A stretch of DNA of 64,000 nt from Echinococcus granulosus (lineage: Eukaryota; Platyhelminthes; Cestoda; Cyclophyllidea; Taeniidae): positions 279,277 to 343,276 of the forward strand of contig NW_020170454.1 in the NCBI RefSeq assembly GCF_000524195.1, in the 5' to 3' direction. Shown here one piece after another: positions 1 through 13,482 of the stretch. The stretch's first letter is position 1. Each line of letters begins with the position of its first letter. Below the pieces are notes generated by a model that was not told the origin of the DNA, searched no databases, and saw only the letters and a list, made by a program, of their open reading frames with translations. The translations under genes were made by a program, and so were the position numbers.

Positions 1-3000
1 GGCATCGGATACGAGTCTATTTGCGCGCTCCAGATGTACGTAGGCTGGAAACGATTCCACTTTCGTAGGAGACGCATCTCTGTCAACAGTGCTGTACAAA
101 ACGGGCAGATTTTTGTTAGCTTGAGCGTCGGAAAACCAGACGAGAGCACCGCGTTCTGTGATTGTGCCAACTCGTGAGATTTTGAAGTCATGCATCAGTT
201 CTTCCTGTCAGTGTAAGAAGTCGTACTGTTAAGCAAGCGAATGGCCAAAATCATACACTTTTTGTAATCCTTTACTATTATTTGTTTTACAACGTAGTAG
301 GTAGGGATTTATAGGAGCTCTCCAATAAACTTGTCAGTCAGGGAATTACTCATTACCAAAGGAGGTATTAACAAGAATAAGCCAATAAAGTATGAGTGAA
401 TTTTTTTTAAATTGGAAAGAAGTTGCACAAAATTGAGAAAAAAATTATCAGTTGGATATAAAATGATGATGCATTTGTAAAGATGGGAAATAGGGATCCA
501 AAATTCGCAAAGCAGACTAGTTCGAATCGTGGCAGGCTCCAGTAGGGGGAAAATAGTGGCCAGCAAAATAGTCTGCCGTACCATCTATGGGTTCTTAGAT
601 GTTTAAATTGTCATTGCAGGGAGTTGTGCCTAACACCGGAAGAACTTATTTGACCACTCGATACAACTATATTCAAATTGTTCCACCAAACACCACATAA
701 TTAGTCATTAAACATTCCTCACTTAAAACAAATTCGTCTAGTAAATTGAATGTAAAAACCCATCGACGGACCAAATCAATAATTCTTGAAAAATCTAATG
801 AAATAATTTAAACAAGCACATCCACCTTTGTGGTCGCTAAGGGAGAACTGTAAATTTTGACTGCAATCCAGTTGTCATTCAAGTTATCCACAGAAGGCTG
901 AAACAATGGATAGACAGGAAAGCGATCATGATTTGACGTCAAATCCCACGATGAGTCATCTCGGAGGAATGACCAGTGGAAAGCTTCTGGAAGGTCCTTA
1001 GATGTTTCACTTCTCAGGAGTTCGAAGAGGGGTAGTTGTAGGGACCCCAGAAAACGTGGAGCTGGAACTCTAAAAGAATCAGTTTTAGGTAAGCTTTATT
1101 GAAGGACAAAAGGCACTTCCATAATTGAACAAAACCTCTCCCCATTAGATCATAATGGGGTCTCTTTACTCAAGAAAATGGTGCTGGATTAGGCAAAGGC
1201 TAGGGGTGGCTACTACGGACCATTCAAATTTTAAAATCTTTCGGTGTATATGTATAATTTACTTAACTCATTCAGGCAAACAAGCAAGAATTAATGGAAA
1301 CACTGACCCGATTGTGTCAAAAGAGTTAGCACGAGGCGAAGAATCTTTCCTTGAGAGCCATTTAGCCCAAATCTGCACTTCCAAGACCGCATTTTTAGAT
1401 CGAGGTGTAATTGAAGCACGGAAAGTGAGGCAATCTTGGAACTAAAATAGGCAGAATGAAAGACGTGATGAAAAAAGCGCGATTTGGAAGGATTTTCGTG
1501 CCTTTTGAGTGCCATATTCATTATGCCAGTACTTCATTGCTATTTACGGTGATATAACCAACCCTTATCTTCAAATCTTTAGATAGCATTTATGTAAAAT
1601 AGCTGAGGAAATGAAAAACTAATTACTGCGTTGTCATTCCAAACCTAAAGTAGTGGAGGCTGGATCCACTTTTGGAAAGGTTTCGGTGGCAACGCAGGTC
1701 CTATTGTGAGAATAACGGGCCACTTAATACTGATATGGCAGCATTCCTTGAAATAAAAGCTGCAGTGTGATTTGAAAGAATGTTAGAAGAAGAATTGTCT
1801 TTTAGTGACGCAAAAATCGAGTATCAACTAGACAAAATCAAGCACATATACCATCACAACACCTCTATCACCATTGCCTGCCAACTTATTGGAGCTTCGT
1901 GGGAGTGGATGGCTATTGGACATCTGGAAGTCGGAGTCCATCACGGCACGTGCGAAGAAGTATCCTTGCAGTCCGCGTTCTTCACAGGTTTCCAGCTCGT
2001 CTGGACTTAAAAGCGACTCTTCTGTGGGTAGATGAGCCGCCGAGAAGTAGAGAGCGAGCTGGCGTTTTTCGTCGTCTGCAAAGGAGGAGGAACATTTTCA
2101 TGTATTTAGACGCTCGGTTAGCTTAATATTTGATATCAAATTTACTCACTCATTCCAGCACTCTTTGGGCTTAAACAGATCCTTGAAACAGATCCAACAG
2201 CCAGATCGAACCCCAGAGAATGCAGAGACTGAAGAGCCATCGGCGAAGCCTGTGAAACTACCTCTTCAAGAACCTTCCTTCGTGTCGATACTGCCCCAAG
2301 ACTTGCAGACAATTCAAAAGCACCCGCCAAATGGTAACGACGAACCGGTTCTGGTAATCTGGATGGTGATGAGGGAGTTTGAAGAAGAGTGAACCAGCGA
2401 GGTGTTAAAACACCTGAGAAGAGAAGATCACTTAGAGGCACCCGACAGCTGGCTAGTGGAAAGAAGTTACCAGCCAAACCCATTTTCATATCACTTTCAA
2501 TGTCGTAGTTGATGTCTGCGTTAAAATTAGAGGTAAAGGATTATTTTATATAAAGTTGCTCATTTAATCAATTGGTGCTGTTTAATAATCGCCTAGCTAG
2601 CCAATGAAATACGAGGTCTAGAAAAATCACGTAAACGTCATTCGAATCCCTGACCTATCCTGTCTTAGTTTCACAAAAATAGCTCTAACATAAAAACATC
2701 AATCGCGCTTCAACACCCCTATTTGAAGTAGTAAAAGCTAATGTAAAATACCAGAAAAGACAAAACTGGGTATTTGATTATTTGAGGGAATTGGATATGT
2801 AATAATTGACGGGAGTGTACGCACTCCAGAAGGTGAGTTGATCTTCGATGAGGTTGGAATCATCTACATCTTCCATTTCCCAGACATCCAGTTGGATCAC
2901 CAGACAGGGTCGCTTAACGCGTCCACAAAGCCATGCCTCTCTGTCAGCCATCTCCATCCGACCGTAAGCTAGCGCCTCGGCGAGTGAAAAGTTTGTGAAA

Positions 3001-6000
3001 TTTTCCTTCCCTCCCGCATTCTTATGAGGCGGCAGGCACTGAATTAAAGCAGGTTTATAAAACATGCTCTAAATATGCATTTTTCGCTCTTATAACAGAT
3101 ATCATCACATCCTAACAGAAATTAGATATATGGAATTTGAACGATGGAAAACTATTAGCAAGGATGTAATTAGTAACTGGCGCTTTAGTGTTACGGTTAA
3201 TAGTAGTTTGATCTACCTTTGCCTAAAAGTGCACTTTGAAAATTTTAGGTAGCAACTGAATTTTCAAAAAGCCAATGACAATTTGTACTATGCTAGAATA
3301 AGAGGTCGTTTAAGCTGTGGTGATCAACTTTCCCCATTTCTGTGCGTTAACGAAGACGTTGGAAAATTATCCTACCAAAGCTAACCTCATGAGAGGAAGA
3401 CGTTGTATATGTCCATCCTAGTGGAAGCAACACATCCAACCGCATCTTCAGTTCTTCCTGACTTGCATGAAACGCGGTGAGTGGTGTTTTGGACACCGTT
3501 GTAGCCAGAAGACGAGGCGGATTAGCATGATGCAAACATTTGGCGGGGGGGAGAAGGAGGAGGCAATGCATTCGCAGTTGGAGGCGCGCAGTTCCACCTA
3601 GGCCAGAAGCGGCTGCTTTCAGACCTGACAAGGCGAGGAGATTGACGTGAAGATGGATGCCTGGGCGCGCGGTAGAAGGGGCAAGATGGAGTGCTGCGCG
3701 CGGATGACAGAGAACACAAGTGGCTCTGCTTTCGCCAGGATCATTGATAATTGTACCTGAAAGGTGCCGAATGGTGGTTTTGAGCCTAAAATAGAAGATG
3801 CATTATTATCACATCAGTCGACTTCGACGATACGGAATTCAACAAGATGATCGTTTCGAAGATGTTAGAGAGTTATCCAGTACTGATTGACGAAAGTTGA
3901 AATGCGACAAACCATTATGAAGTGCAATCTTACCACCAATTCTTTGTTGTTATTAAAATGCCTCTACTTCAAAGACGATATGTTTGCATAAGGATGTACA
4001 ACCGTTATGAAGTGTTGTCTAGCCAACTCCGATAATAGTGACAAATACATCCACACGAAATGTTTTGCAAGAAGGAGTTCACAAGCACACTACTGTAGCT
4101 AAATGTGACTAGATAACTGCAAGTGATAACCACACACCTGATCATTTTAGAATAGAGCAGAGAGCACCAGGAGGAACATCCATATGATACAGAACTTTTT
4201 AGCACCATTAGCTTTTCTGGTCTTTTCGCGTTTACACAAAGGCTTGTACGCCTTTCTACATTTTTTAAAGATAACTCACTTATCTGCATGATTTGAGTCA
4301 GAATTTTTGCAGCATATTTTTAGGCAATCTTAGTATTTTAATGAGTATGCGTGCAAAACTTTTGTACCTGTATACAATATTGAGAAAGAGACGCGCCGAA
4401 AGCTTATTGGAAAGGACATCGAAGAGCGATAACGAGTGCCGAGAAAGATCTCGACTCCATTCTGGTAAGAAATCGTCGAGTTTCTTTAGGCTCTTAATGG
4501 AAGAAGGAATTATAGGAGGTGGCATGATATGATGTTCCAGGAGGTCCCATGGAAGCACTCCACGAGCAACGCATATATCTCGTAGCTTTGGAGAGTAGAG
4601 GCGCAGCCAAAATTCAAAGGGAATTCCGCTTTCTGATGATTTCGTTCCTAGAAAATGGCAAAATCGGTAATAATTCATGCGAGTAGTTTAGTGAATACAC
4701 TGCAGTGAGAATTTGTCACACCGCAGTTGCCCCCATTCCATAGACCATTTCAACACACCAGAATACGACAATGGGAGACAAATACAAAATTGGCGTCTAG
4801 AATAAGACCTGATAATTCAATCTTTACAATCGTTATGTCTTTCTAAGTTTATGGGTAGTGTTTAAGCACCCCCAAAAAAGGAAGATCGAAGAGGATGTTA
4901 TTGTACGTCATCCAAGTAAAACATCTATTCAATAAAATGTACTACTATTTTAAAAGAAGCCAAACACATTAGTTATCTCACTACAACACTTTGGGTACCT
5001 CGCCCCAGCCAGACGAGAAAAGCGAGACTGTCCAGACGGTTAGCGCTGTTTAAGATATTCTTCTCACTGCTCGCCTCAATGACGAAGGTGTGGGAGTGGG
5101 ATTCGTGTAAGGAACCTTCTTTCCACTCCACTTCAACTCCACTATGCACGTCCCTCGTAGGCTTCTCGTCATTTGAACTCTTTCGATACTTTTCTACATC
5201 TTTAGACAGAGGAGACTGACGGATGTCTGTGGGTTGAAGAAGTGGTTGTAGTGGTCGAAGGGGACTACGAAATATTGAGGAATTTGTCTCCAGATCTAGA
5301 GGGCAAAATAAAGCTCATGGTTTGTGTTACACAAATTTCCAAGAACTTGTACAGTGAATGGCTCTAACTTTTAGTATTTCTTACAACTCTGATTTTGTGA
5401 ACGTCTTAACGTGTGCCATCCACTCACCGCAGTATGGTACCGAAGATCACTTCTTCAGGTTCATAATAGTAAAAATGGGTGACGGTTGATAATAAAGCCA
5501 AAGCTTACTAGTACTAGTGTGTGTGTTTACTGTCAAAGTCAAAAAAATACAAACACAGACGTAGCTAACAAATAATCCACCACAAAATGTTTTTAAATAC
5601 AATTGAGGCCAATACCTCTTCAAATATGACACTAGATAAAAAAATTGTGCTGACACTTTAGGAATCCTACTTTCCGTTAATTGCTAATATTTGAAAGCAA
5701 CATTCATCCTACCTAATACAGCAAGGAGACTTACCACTAGGGATCATATATTGGATGAAACAATCGCAGTCGTTGAATAGAAACATATCAGCTCCTAACT
5801 CCTTCTGCAGGCTCTCCGACAAACTTGGACGAAAATCTGTCAGCGAGAGTAGGCTTATGTCCAGGGAGTGCTTAACTGAGCAAAAAAAGAGATTAAATTC
5901 GTTTTTTATTTCGTTTTTACGAATCAATTCCATTATTCCCGCACTTTTTACTACTCATATTATTTCAGTATATTTGTGTACTAAACTACAATCGCTAGAA

Positions 6001-9000
6001 ATAAACAGCACAAGGATAGGTGCTAGAGCGTATTCCTCACCAGAAATGCTAATCAGTTCCTCAAGGCTTGATGCGCAATCATATTCCTCGTTGCCATGTG
6101 ACTGACGCGAATAACAACAGGAGTCACGACTACCACTTATGATACTGGGCTCTTTCCATCGAATGAAATCAATGCACCGCCAATCGGTACATCCTGCCAC
6201 TGCAGTTTCTCGATCAACCTCAAGCAAGACAGAGATTTGATTGGCTGTTCCAGCGGAAAATCGAGTCCGTAACTGACCACAAACCTGACCCGTTGAAGGC
6301 GAAGCCACTTGGAGCCAGGCCTCTTCTTGAAGGAGGGGAACCTGCAGTGAGGGAGAATCAGCAGTTGATAGTTAAAGTATACATTCTTTACAAATTTCAC
6401 CTCGTTCATACGTTCCATAAAGAGTTAAAAAAAATTGGATCTTCAACGTCCACGGAGAATGATACCTTTGTCATTAAAAGAAGAGTTAAAATATCTTGAA
6501 AGAGCATAAATAATCTCAAAACATTCGAGTTTCTTTGAGGGGGAGAAAAAAAAACGCGAGCAAATTCCAATAGCATCGACGACGAGATGCTTAGCTATAT
6601 GCAGTATCACCCAAACTATCAAACACTAAACTCACATCATTTATCATTAGTTTACTTAGCTTCAAACTTACGCGAGACTCGGTTACTCTCTTCGAGGACA
6701 CATTCAATGGGTAAAGCGAGGCAAGCCCCAAGGTCATGACCTTGGCCAGACCAATAATCTCATCCCTCTCCGCTCCACAACCCGTGTGTCGTTCCCACAC
6801 CTCAACAGCGATGAAGGCCTTTGATAAGCGAACCATCTGATCCTACGGGAATCAACGGTTATACAAACAAATTTGCTCAATAGAAGAAGTCAGATACACT
6901 TGTGCCTCACCTCTGAAAGTAAAGCAGAAGCCCTGAGCCCGAAGTGGAAGGCAGGTGTGGCCCCAGAGCCCCACGAAATAGCGGAGTGAAAGCGTTTGGT
7001 CTTGTAGACAATTCGCTGGTCTACGAGAGTCTCTTCACTGCACCACGGAATTCGTATGACGAGGAAGGAGTGCTGCAGACGACCGTTTGATTGGGGCGAA
7101 TGGAGATCGCGTGCTTCGCGAACGTTTAGTAGAACATCGAGTTGAAAGGGACTGGGAGGTGTGGCGTCTTTCAGGTTCGTAGATGGTAAGGAATCTCCTT
7201 GATTAAGCAAGTTTTCCTGCATGGGACTGGTTTTCTGTACCTGTATGGAGAACGGTAGCCCTGTTATACGACCTCTCCGGTCTAATAACTTGGGACAGAA
7301 GCTTGTGAAGGAATTCCAAAGAGAAATTCAAAAAATATCATCACGTCTTTAAATCATCCATTGCGTGTTAAAAAAGGAAGATGAATTTTGCTAATGCAAA
7401 TTGTGTGAAATTTCTTCCGTTTCTATTACATTTTACCATCATGGGATAGATGCTATGGTACAACTTTACAGACGAAGGACACCAGCTGTAGACGACCGAA
7501 TCCGCGAGGAGTCATTCCGGAAGCACCACAAGTCGTTTTCACTTTTGTTAAATGCCAACTTTTAAGTTTTGAATCACAACCAACAACGACCAAGGACCAG
7601 TTATTTTATGCCAAATAAATGCATAAAATATTTGCTGCACAAGGGAATAACAAAATTTGATATACTTCAGATATTCGGCTGGGTCGCGATGAAACGGCAA
7701 ATATGTAGTTTGAGGAAAAAAACTCTTTATGAGGCACTCAATCTTTTTATGAAAGCAGATCATCTTCCTGAACGCAATTAACATAAAAAATGCATCCGTT
7801 GCAGAAAATCACTCAACCTTAGGCACTACCTTCCGAATAAATCCCCCTTCAGTGTAAAACATTAACGACATCGGATTCTGAAGAAAGCATCGCTATCGTT
7901 TAACAAGAAAGTCTTCTCGCTGAGACAAAAACGTCTTATTTTATTTTTGTTTCATGTCTCAGTTGATTCCACTTCCATTACATCTCAGGGTGAGAGCTGA
8001 TGCAGAATGGTAGCCGTCCCGTGAACACAGAGGACGGCGCTCAAAACAAGACAAGAAAGATGCATAAACTTGGTTTTCCCTCATTGACTACGTGGTATTA
8101 GCCTCAGTCCCTTCCCCGCACCAGTATTAAAGCTCTCTACAGACTGGTGCCCCCGAAAAATGTCTTCAAGGGGAATTCAAGTTTCACTACTCACCACCTG
8201 CGGTATCGAACTATTGACTGACGTCGCCCAAATTGGTTCTACATTTATGAAACCGAAGGAGTTCTTCAACAGATTCACCGAATCCCCTTCTCCCAATAAT
8301 TCTAACAGAAGCTGCCTCACTGGTTCTGCAAAATCGATGCACACCCGAAGAGTCTTTGGTGAAGCCTTCGGCGGTTCGGAAGGATTAGAAGGCGAGGTGT
8401 GGTAGAGGGAGGAGATGAGTGCATGGAAGGGTAATTCGATGCTGCCAACGAGCTAGGTTTTAAGAAAAATGTCATAATCTAAGCGGTTAGATTAACCTAA
8501 GAACAGACAACTAACACCTACCATAATTATTGGACCATTAGGCGTTACAAGCGGAGGTTTGCAAAAAATTTGCAAACGGATTGGAAGAATTTCAAGATTA
8601 TCATTTTGATTGGAGGACAAAACGAGAGCCTCCGGTGGTAGTGAGTTATCTCCATTCATACCACGCTGTGGAACGATGATGACCACGGGGGCACTAGACG
8701 TGGAAGTGGAAGGGAAATTAGGAGCAGAATGCTTGGAAATGCCTCGGCAAAGATGAATACGTTGGCACCAGAGGGTCAGATCTTCTATCAGGGGTTGAAA
8801 AGACAAACCCGTGTTTGATTCCTCATCAACCAGATCGGTAGGAACCAGTATTTCTAGATACAAATCCCAGGATTTGTTACTGGGAGCCTTTGCCGCTTGA
8901 CTAGTAAAGAAATGAAAAGACACAAGATAGATATGAAGTTGTAAAACAGGACACTGAAACCTAAGAGGTAGCCCACATGGACATCCCTTTGATTGGCGAC

Positions 9001-12000
9001 TTATCAGTAGATCTTTTTTGTACAATTCGACCAGTTTTGGACCTCTGCAAACCATCTTTCAGCCTAATTACTCCTCCAGCACCATCCATGAATCGTGGCT
9101 TCTGCTGTTGATTCGCCAGCATGATTCGACGTTGCAGAGGCCTCCGATCTAAAATATCAGACCAATAAAATCAAATCCAAAAAAGCAGGCAAGTTAGATA
9201 GGGTTTCATTTCCTAAAGTAAGTGAACACCAGAGCATCTCATGGTCATTACCTCAATTTTATCTCTCAAAAAATGAAGATAAAATTACGTATCCAATCTT
9301 GTATGCATGGACACTAGAATTGAGACTACCTTCATCTCCCTTCATGTTACTGACATGCTGCAACTGTCGCTGATGTTGATTTGCAAGGTGGGAGGATTTT
9401 TTTCTTTCCTTAGCGGCCAGCGCTGTCATGACTGTGCCCATCGCATTCCACATTTGCATAGGAAAGGTCAACCGACGGAAGGTAAGACGAACTGCACTTA
9501 GAGGAGAGTCTATATGAAGGTACATGAAATATAATCTATGGTATTTGTTATGCTGAATACGTATTGAGTAGCATAATGCTGTATCATGTCAAAAGCTATC
9601 GCCATCATTTAAGCCAGCCAATGTGATCACTTGTCGGTGTAATTACCATCCAAATTTTGCCGAAAACTAGCAAAATATAATTACAAGGCGGTAAATCAGT
9701 TTGATCCAGATTTCATTGAAAGGAGAAGTCAGTACGACTAAATGCTAAAAATACTGTTAACATATATTTTAATAAAATTTCAATCAGTCCGTGGTAGCCT
9801 ATAACAAAGTGTAGTGGTGGCGTGAGTGAAGTTTGTTTGATCAGCCTACAGCTAGAATTAGTAAAGTTTTCTTCGTGAAAAACAATTTACCACAAGGTGG
9901 ATCTAGTGCTGCACTCTTCGGAGGTAGTGAGGGTGAATTTTCGACAGTTGACTTTTTTGTCTGTTTGACAACCTCTCCACCTGACCTGTCCACGTTGTCA
10001 AGGTCTTCAACTTCGTTGCTGACATTGGCTTCAGACTGTGTGGCTACATTCTGTAACAAAGAGGACTGCTTACGGCTTGACATGTTGAAGTTCACCTTGT
10101 ATAGCACAGGGTTTTGCATAGTTATGGATTGTGGGTAAACGCTTTCCTCGTGAAGCGTTACCGCACAAGGTAGAAAATTACCCTGGTACTATGATCGAAT
10201 GTCAAATTAGTTTCTTAGATGGATCGTTTCCATGAAAATCTGGGAGTCCTGACATACTTGTTGTAACATGAATTTACCCTACTTCATTGAAGCATTTACT
10301 GTAATACATTTATATCAAATTATGACATTTTTTGTGCCAGCTTCTATTTCTTCAAAAAACAGGAACCAGTTCAAGAAAACAACTCATGATTTTAATGGTC
10401 AATGCATCCTTAGTATGGGTCAAAAGTGAAGTTAGTTTTAGTTTTATCAAAAGATTATCAACCTTAAGTTAACAAATTGCTGCACTTTAAGCTAGTCATC
10501 ATAATTGCCTTTATTGTACTACAGAGAAGATATGATATCTTAAAGAGTAAACTTACGTGACGAGGAAAAAGAGCGTTGTCAATAACGACATCCCTTTCCA
10601 GATCTGTGTCTGTACAAGCGCCCCAACAGTCATCGTCAAAAAGACCGTTTACATCATCAAGCAAGCCGAAGTGCATTTCCGTAGGTGGAGAACTCATTGT
10701 AGAACCTAGTTGCGTTTCTGCCTGATTTATAGTGAAGTCGCTTTTTTTCTCCACCCCAAGTTCTTCATCTTCATTGGATCTGTTTAAATTAGGGAAATGT
10801 TTTAATAACCACTACCTATATATCACAAATAAAAAGAATATGGCGTCTGATTGCAACCCAAATTTTAATTGCTTCTATCTGGCATAAAGGAGTAAGTAAA
10901 GCTTTGAGGTGCGTACGATTCCATTATGATATTGTTATTTACACCTACTGATGAATGTCGGGAGAATCAGGCTTTGTAATAAGTGTTTCATCCATCCGCT
11001 CAGCCTCAGTGTTAATTTCACCCAAGACCTGCTGACGAATTCGACGACTTTCTTCGAGGGCTGATTGGATACGTACTAACACCTCCTCCATACCGAGGCC
11101 GAATTCATCGTTCTCCTCCACAAACAGAGCGGTTTTTACTTCGGTGTCTTTACCCAAACCAGTGTTTTGAACCCTTGTTTCGTCAGTGCCATCCAACGTG
11201 GGTATCCGGAAAAGTGGCTCTGCCTATGTTCGATAAAGAAGTATGTTAGATTTAACCTGTCAGTATTTTTACAATGCCATCGGTTTAAAAGCACAGAAAG
11301 TCAAATTTAAGACGAATTCCGGTGTAGTTTTATACAATATTGTAAGCATATTTAGTATGATGAATATCAGTGTGGTATTCATAGCCTCGTATTTCTTTTA
11401 AATTACGAAAGTATACCTCGAAATTGTGATCTTCGGTGTCAAGCACATTAATTGCCGGATTCGAAATGGAGGTTTGGGGAACTGCCGATTGAAGGCGTTT
11501 CAGAGACATAGCAGTCACTCGGGGCAGACTTTGGTGCTTCTTGCGGATACCGTGAGACTGAGTGACTACGCAAAGTCAGAAAGAAGCAAGAAGGCTCAAA
11601 ATAGGCAAAAAAAAGATCCTTTAGCATTGGTAGTTTAGTTAAATCACATTAAAAACTGCCATTTATCGAATAACACTTCACTGTTATGGGATTAAAAATA
11701 GGTTACCTGGATGATATTATATTAATTGGCGGTAAAAGTTATAAATTGTGCATACTGCTTAAATTATTTGAGTAAATTTGTTACTAGACTCAAATGCATG
11801 AGCTAATAGCCGAATTGCATAACTGAACAGAGTGAACGCAATGAACAAATCGCTTTACCTTGTCATCAGAAAGAAACACAACAATCTCACCTTGTAGTAG
11901 CTCGTAGGACAGACTGACAGTCAGTTCACCTATTTTTGAGCCTCTAGCATTCGCTACAGCCACAACACTACAAAAAGCAAGGATAATTAGGGCAAAACAT

Positions 12001-13482
12001 CTAACCTGAACTCACCTTTTAATTGGATTTCGAGGTGTCAGCCGTTCAAGATTGTCCACCTTCCCTCGACCTATAATTGCTCCGTTTGATTCATCAACAA
12101 CGTCAAGGAAAAGGCAACCCATATCTAAATAAACAGCAGTGAAACGCCATTGCATGCGCCTCTTCATACATTCACTCGCAAACGATCTGTAAACGTCTCT
12201 GATAATATCACCCGCTTCGGAGATAAATTTGTTACTTCATTAGTGACTTCACCACAAGAAAACTGTGGTCCTGACTATAATGGTAGAAGGGAGAAGTAGC
12301 TTCTATAAACGGACCTGTAAATAATACACAGGAAGGCCATTGGAATCGCATCTACTTTTAACAATTTCCCATACCTAACTTTGTCAGTACAAAGACAAAT
12401 GGACATGACAAATTCTGCCATAACCAGATTAAATAAGTGTTTTTTATGCCTCATTGTGTTGTAATTAGTTAAAATTACCCAAAAAAGGTCACTAGGCATC
12501 AGTAAAATGGTAATGGAAAAGGAAATAAAAGTTCATATTATCCAGATATTTCGGACGGGTTCCTGCAAAATGTTATGGGTATACTAAAGAAACCTTTACA
12601 TTGCATTTCACTAGCGGAGAATATGACTAATAAAGCTAAAATAAATCGACTGCAGATTCCAAAGCGTCCATAACAATACAAAAATTGCCCTTTATTAGGC
12701 CTTCATGATCCTCAGACGATTATGATACATCTCTTTATTTCCGCAATGCCGACAAAACAGAACGAGGTATCGTACCCCCACAGTAAGCCACAAACGACGC
12801 AGGAACTAACAAACGATTCTCAAGCTTTGCTACCGGCAGACCGTCAAAGCCTTCAGCCACCATGATTCTGATGTCTGTATACTTACGCGCTTTGCAATGT
12901 CTTTCAGGATAGCTTAAATTGTAAATTTCATGAAGTGTTCCTTTTACTTGCCCACACTTCGACCCCTATGCTGGCAGTATGCAGCTCTGATCATGCTAGA
13001 AATAACTGCAGTTTTTTTTGAGAAATCATTAACAAATTCGCGGACCAACTTTCTTGTAACGCCTTAACATACGAGGTAGTAGTCGCATAATGAATTCTGG
13101 TCAGACTACTTACGACTTAAGACCTTGCTATTATTCATTCAGTACCAAATTGAGTGCAAAGAAGGTGTTATTAACCTTCCAGATAACTGTGCATTTTGTG
13201 CAGAGGCACACACACAGGGTATCGCGTGTGGCTGCGAACTTGTGTCTCCTTCTGAGAGCCAGGGTGCTGAGCAATACGTGGACGCAAGAGAAGTGCAGCT
13301 CCATCGGAACTATCCTCACCCCACCAGACAACTCGAACTGCTAGGTGCTTAAGAGGCAGAGATCGACGTGTGGTGTTACGAAATAGCGTTACTTGCAGCA
13401 GCAGGTAGGCGAAGGGTGAACCGGGAATGCCCGGGGGAAGGGAAGTTTTGGCGTTGACTGGACGTCCCAATGGTTGTTGCAT
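1..13482 (-). CDS. C2CD3: C2 domain-containing protein 3 (C2CD3), 24 exons, 3' end beyond the window
   Basis: Centriolar/ciliary protein with serial C2 domains, needed in animals for distal appendages and procentriole elongation (family knowledge). Exons, 5' to 3' on minus: 13482-13176, 12124-12016, 11967-11891, 11565-11417, 11223-10949, 10779-10557, 10050-9891, 9491-9330, 9148-9043 (3' end uncertain), 8900-8522, 8452-8195, 7234-6911, 6842-6672, 6341-6041, 5875-5735, 5295-4999, 4647-4368, 3785-3386, 3038-2825, 2515-2150, 2075-1872, 1441-1308, 1069-826, 204-1. Junction phases agree throughout except between 1872 and 1441, where a short exon is probably missing. Diagnostic matches: the N-terminal C2 motif AVRVVWWGEDSSDGA (human VRVRWWGETSDGT), then SYLE/DMGCLFLDVV (SYLTDMAVLVLEVI); ISWGSGATPAFHFG in a middle C2; GIPFEFWLRLYSPKLRD (GVQFEIWCRYYYPNVRD); LEVQIWAKW; SFPAYVHLERANRLVS in the last C2. 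About 1830 residues are visible; human C2CD3 has about 2350. The start ATG (13480-13482) is followed by sequence aligning with the human N-terminus. Acidic linkers lie in exons 5-7. Confidence 0.9.

Noticed and set aside
1155..1445. Plus-strand 96-codon frame
   Set aside because: It overlaps C2CD3 exon 1441-1308 on minus, which matches human C2CD3 (LEVQIWAKW) in another frame.
2165..2392. Plus-strand 75-codon frame
   Set aside because: It is the shadow of C2CD3 exon 2515-2150 on minus.
5955..6105. C2CD3 reading continuing past the GTGAGG donor at 6040
   Set aside because: The frame runs into a stop. Splicing at 6041 to 5875 keeps phase and gives the expected C2 sequence.
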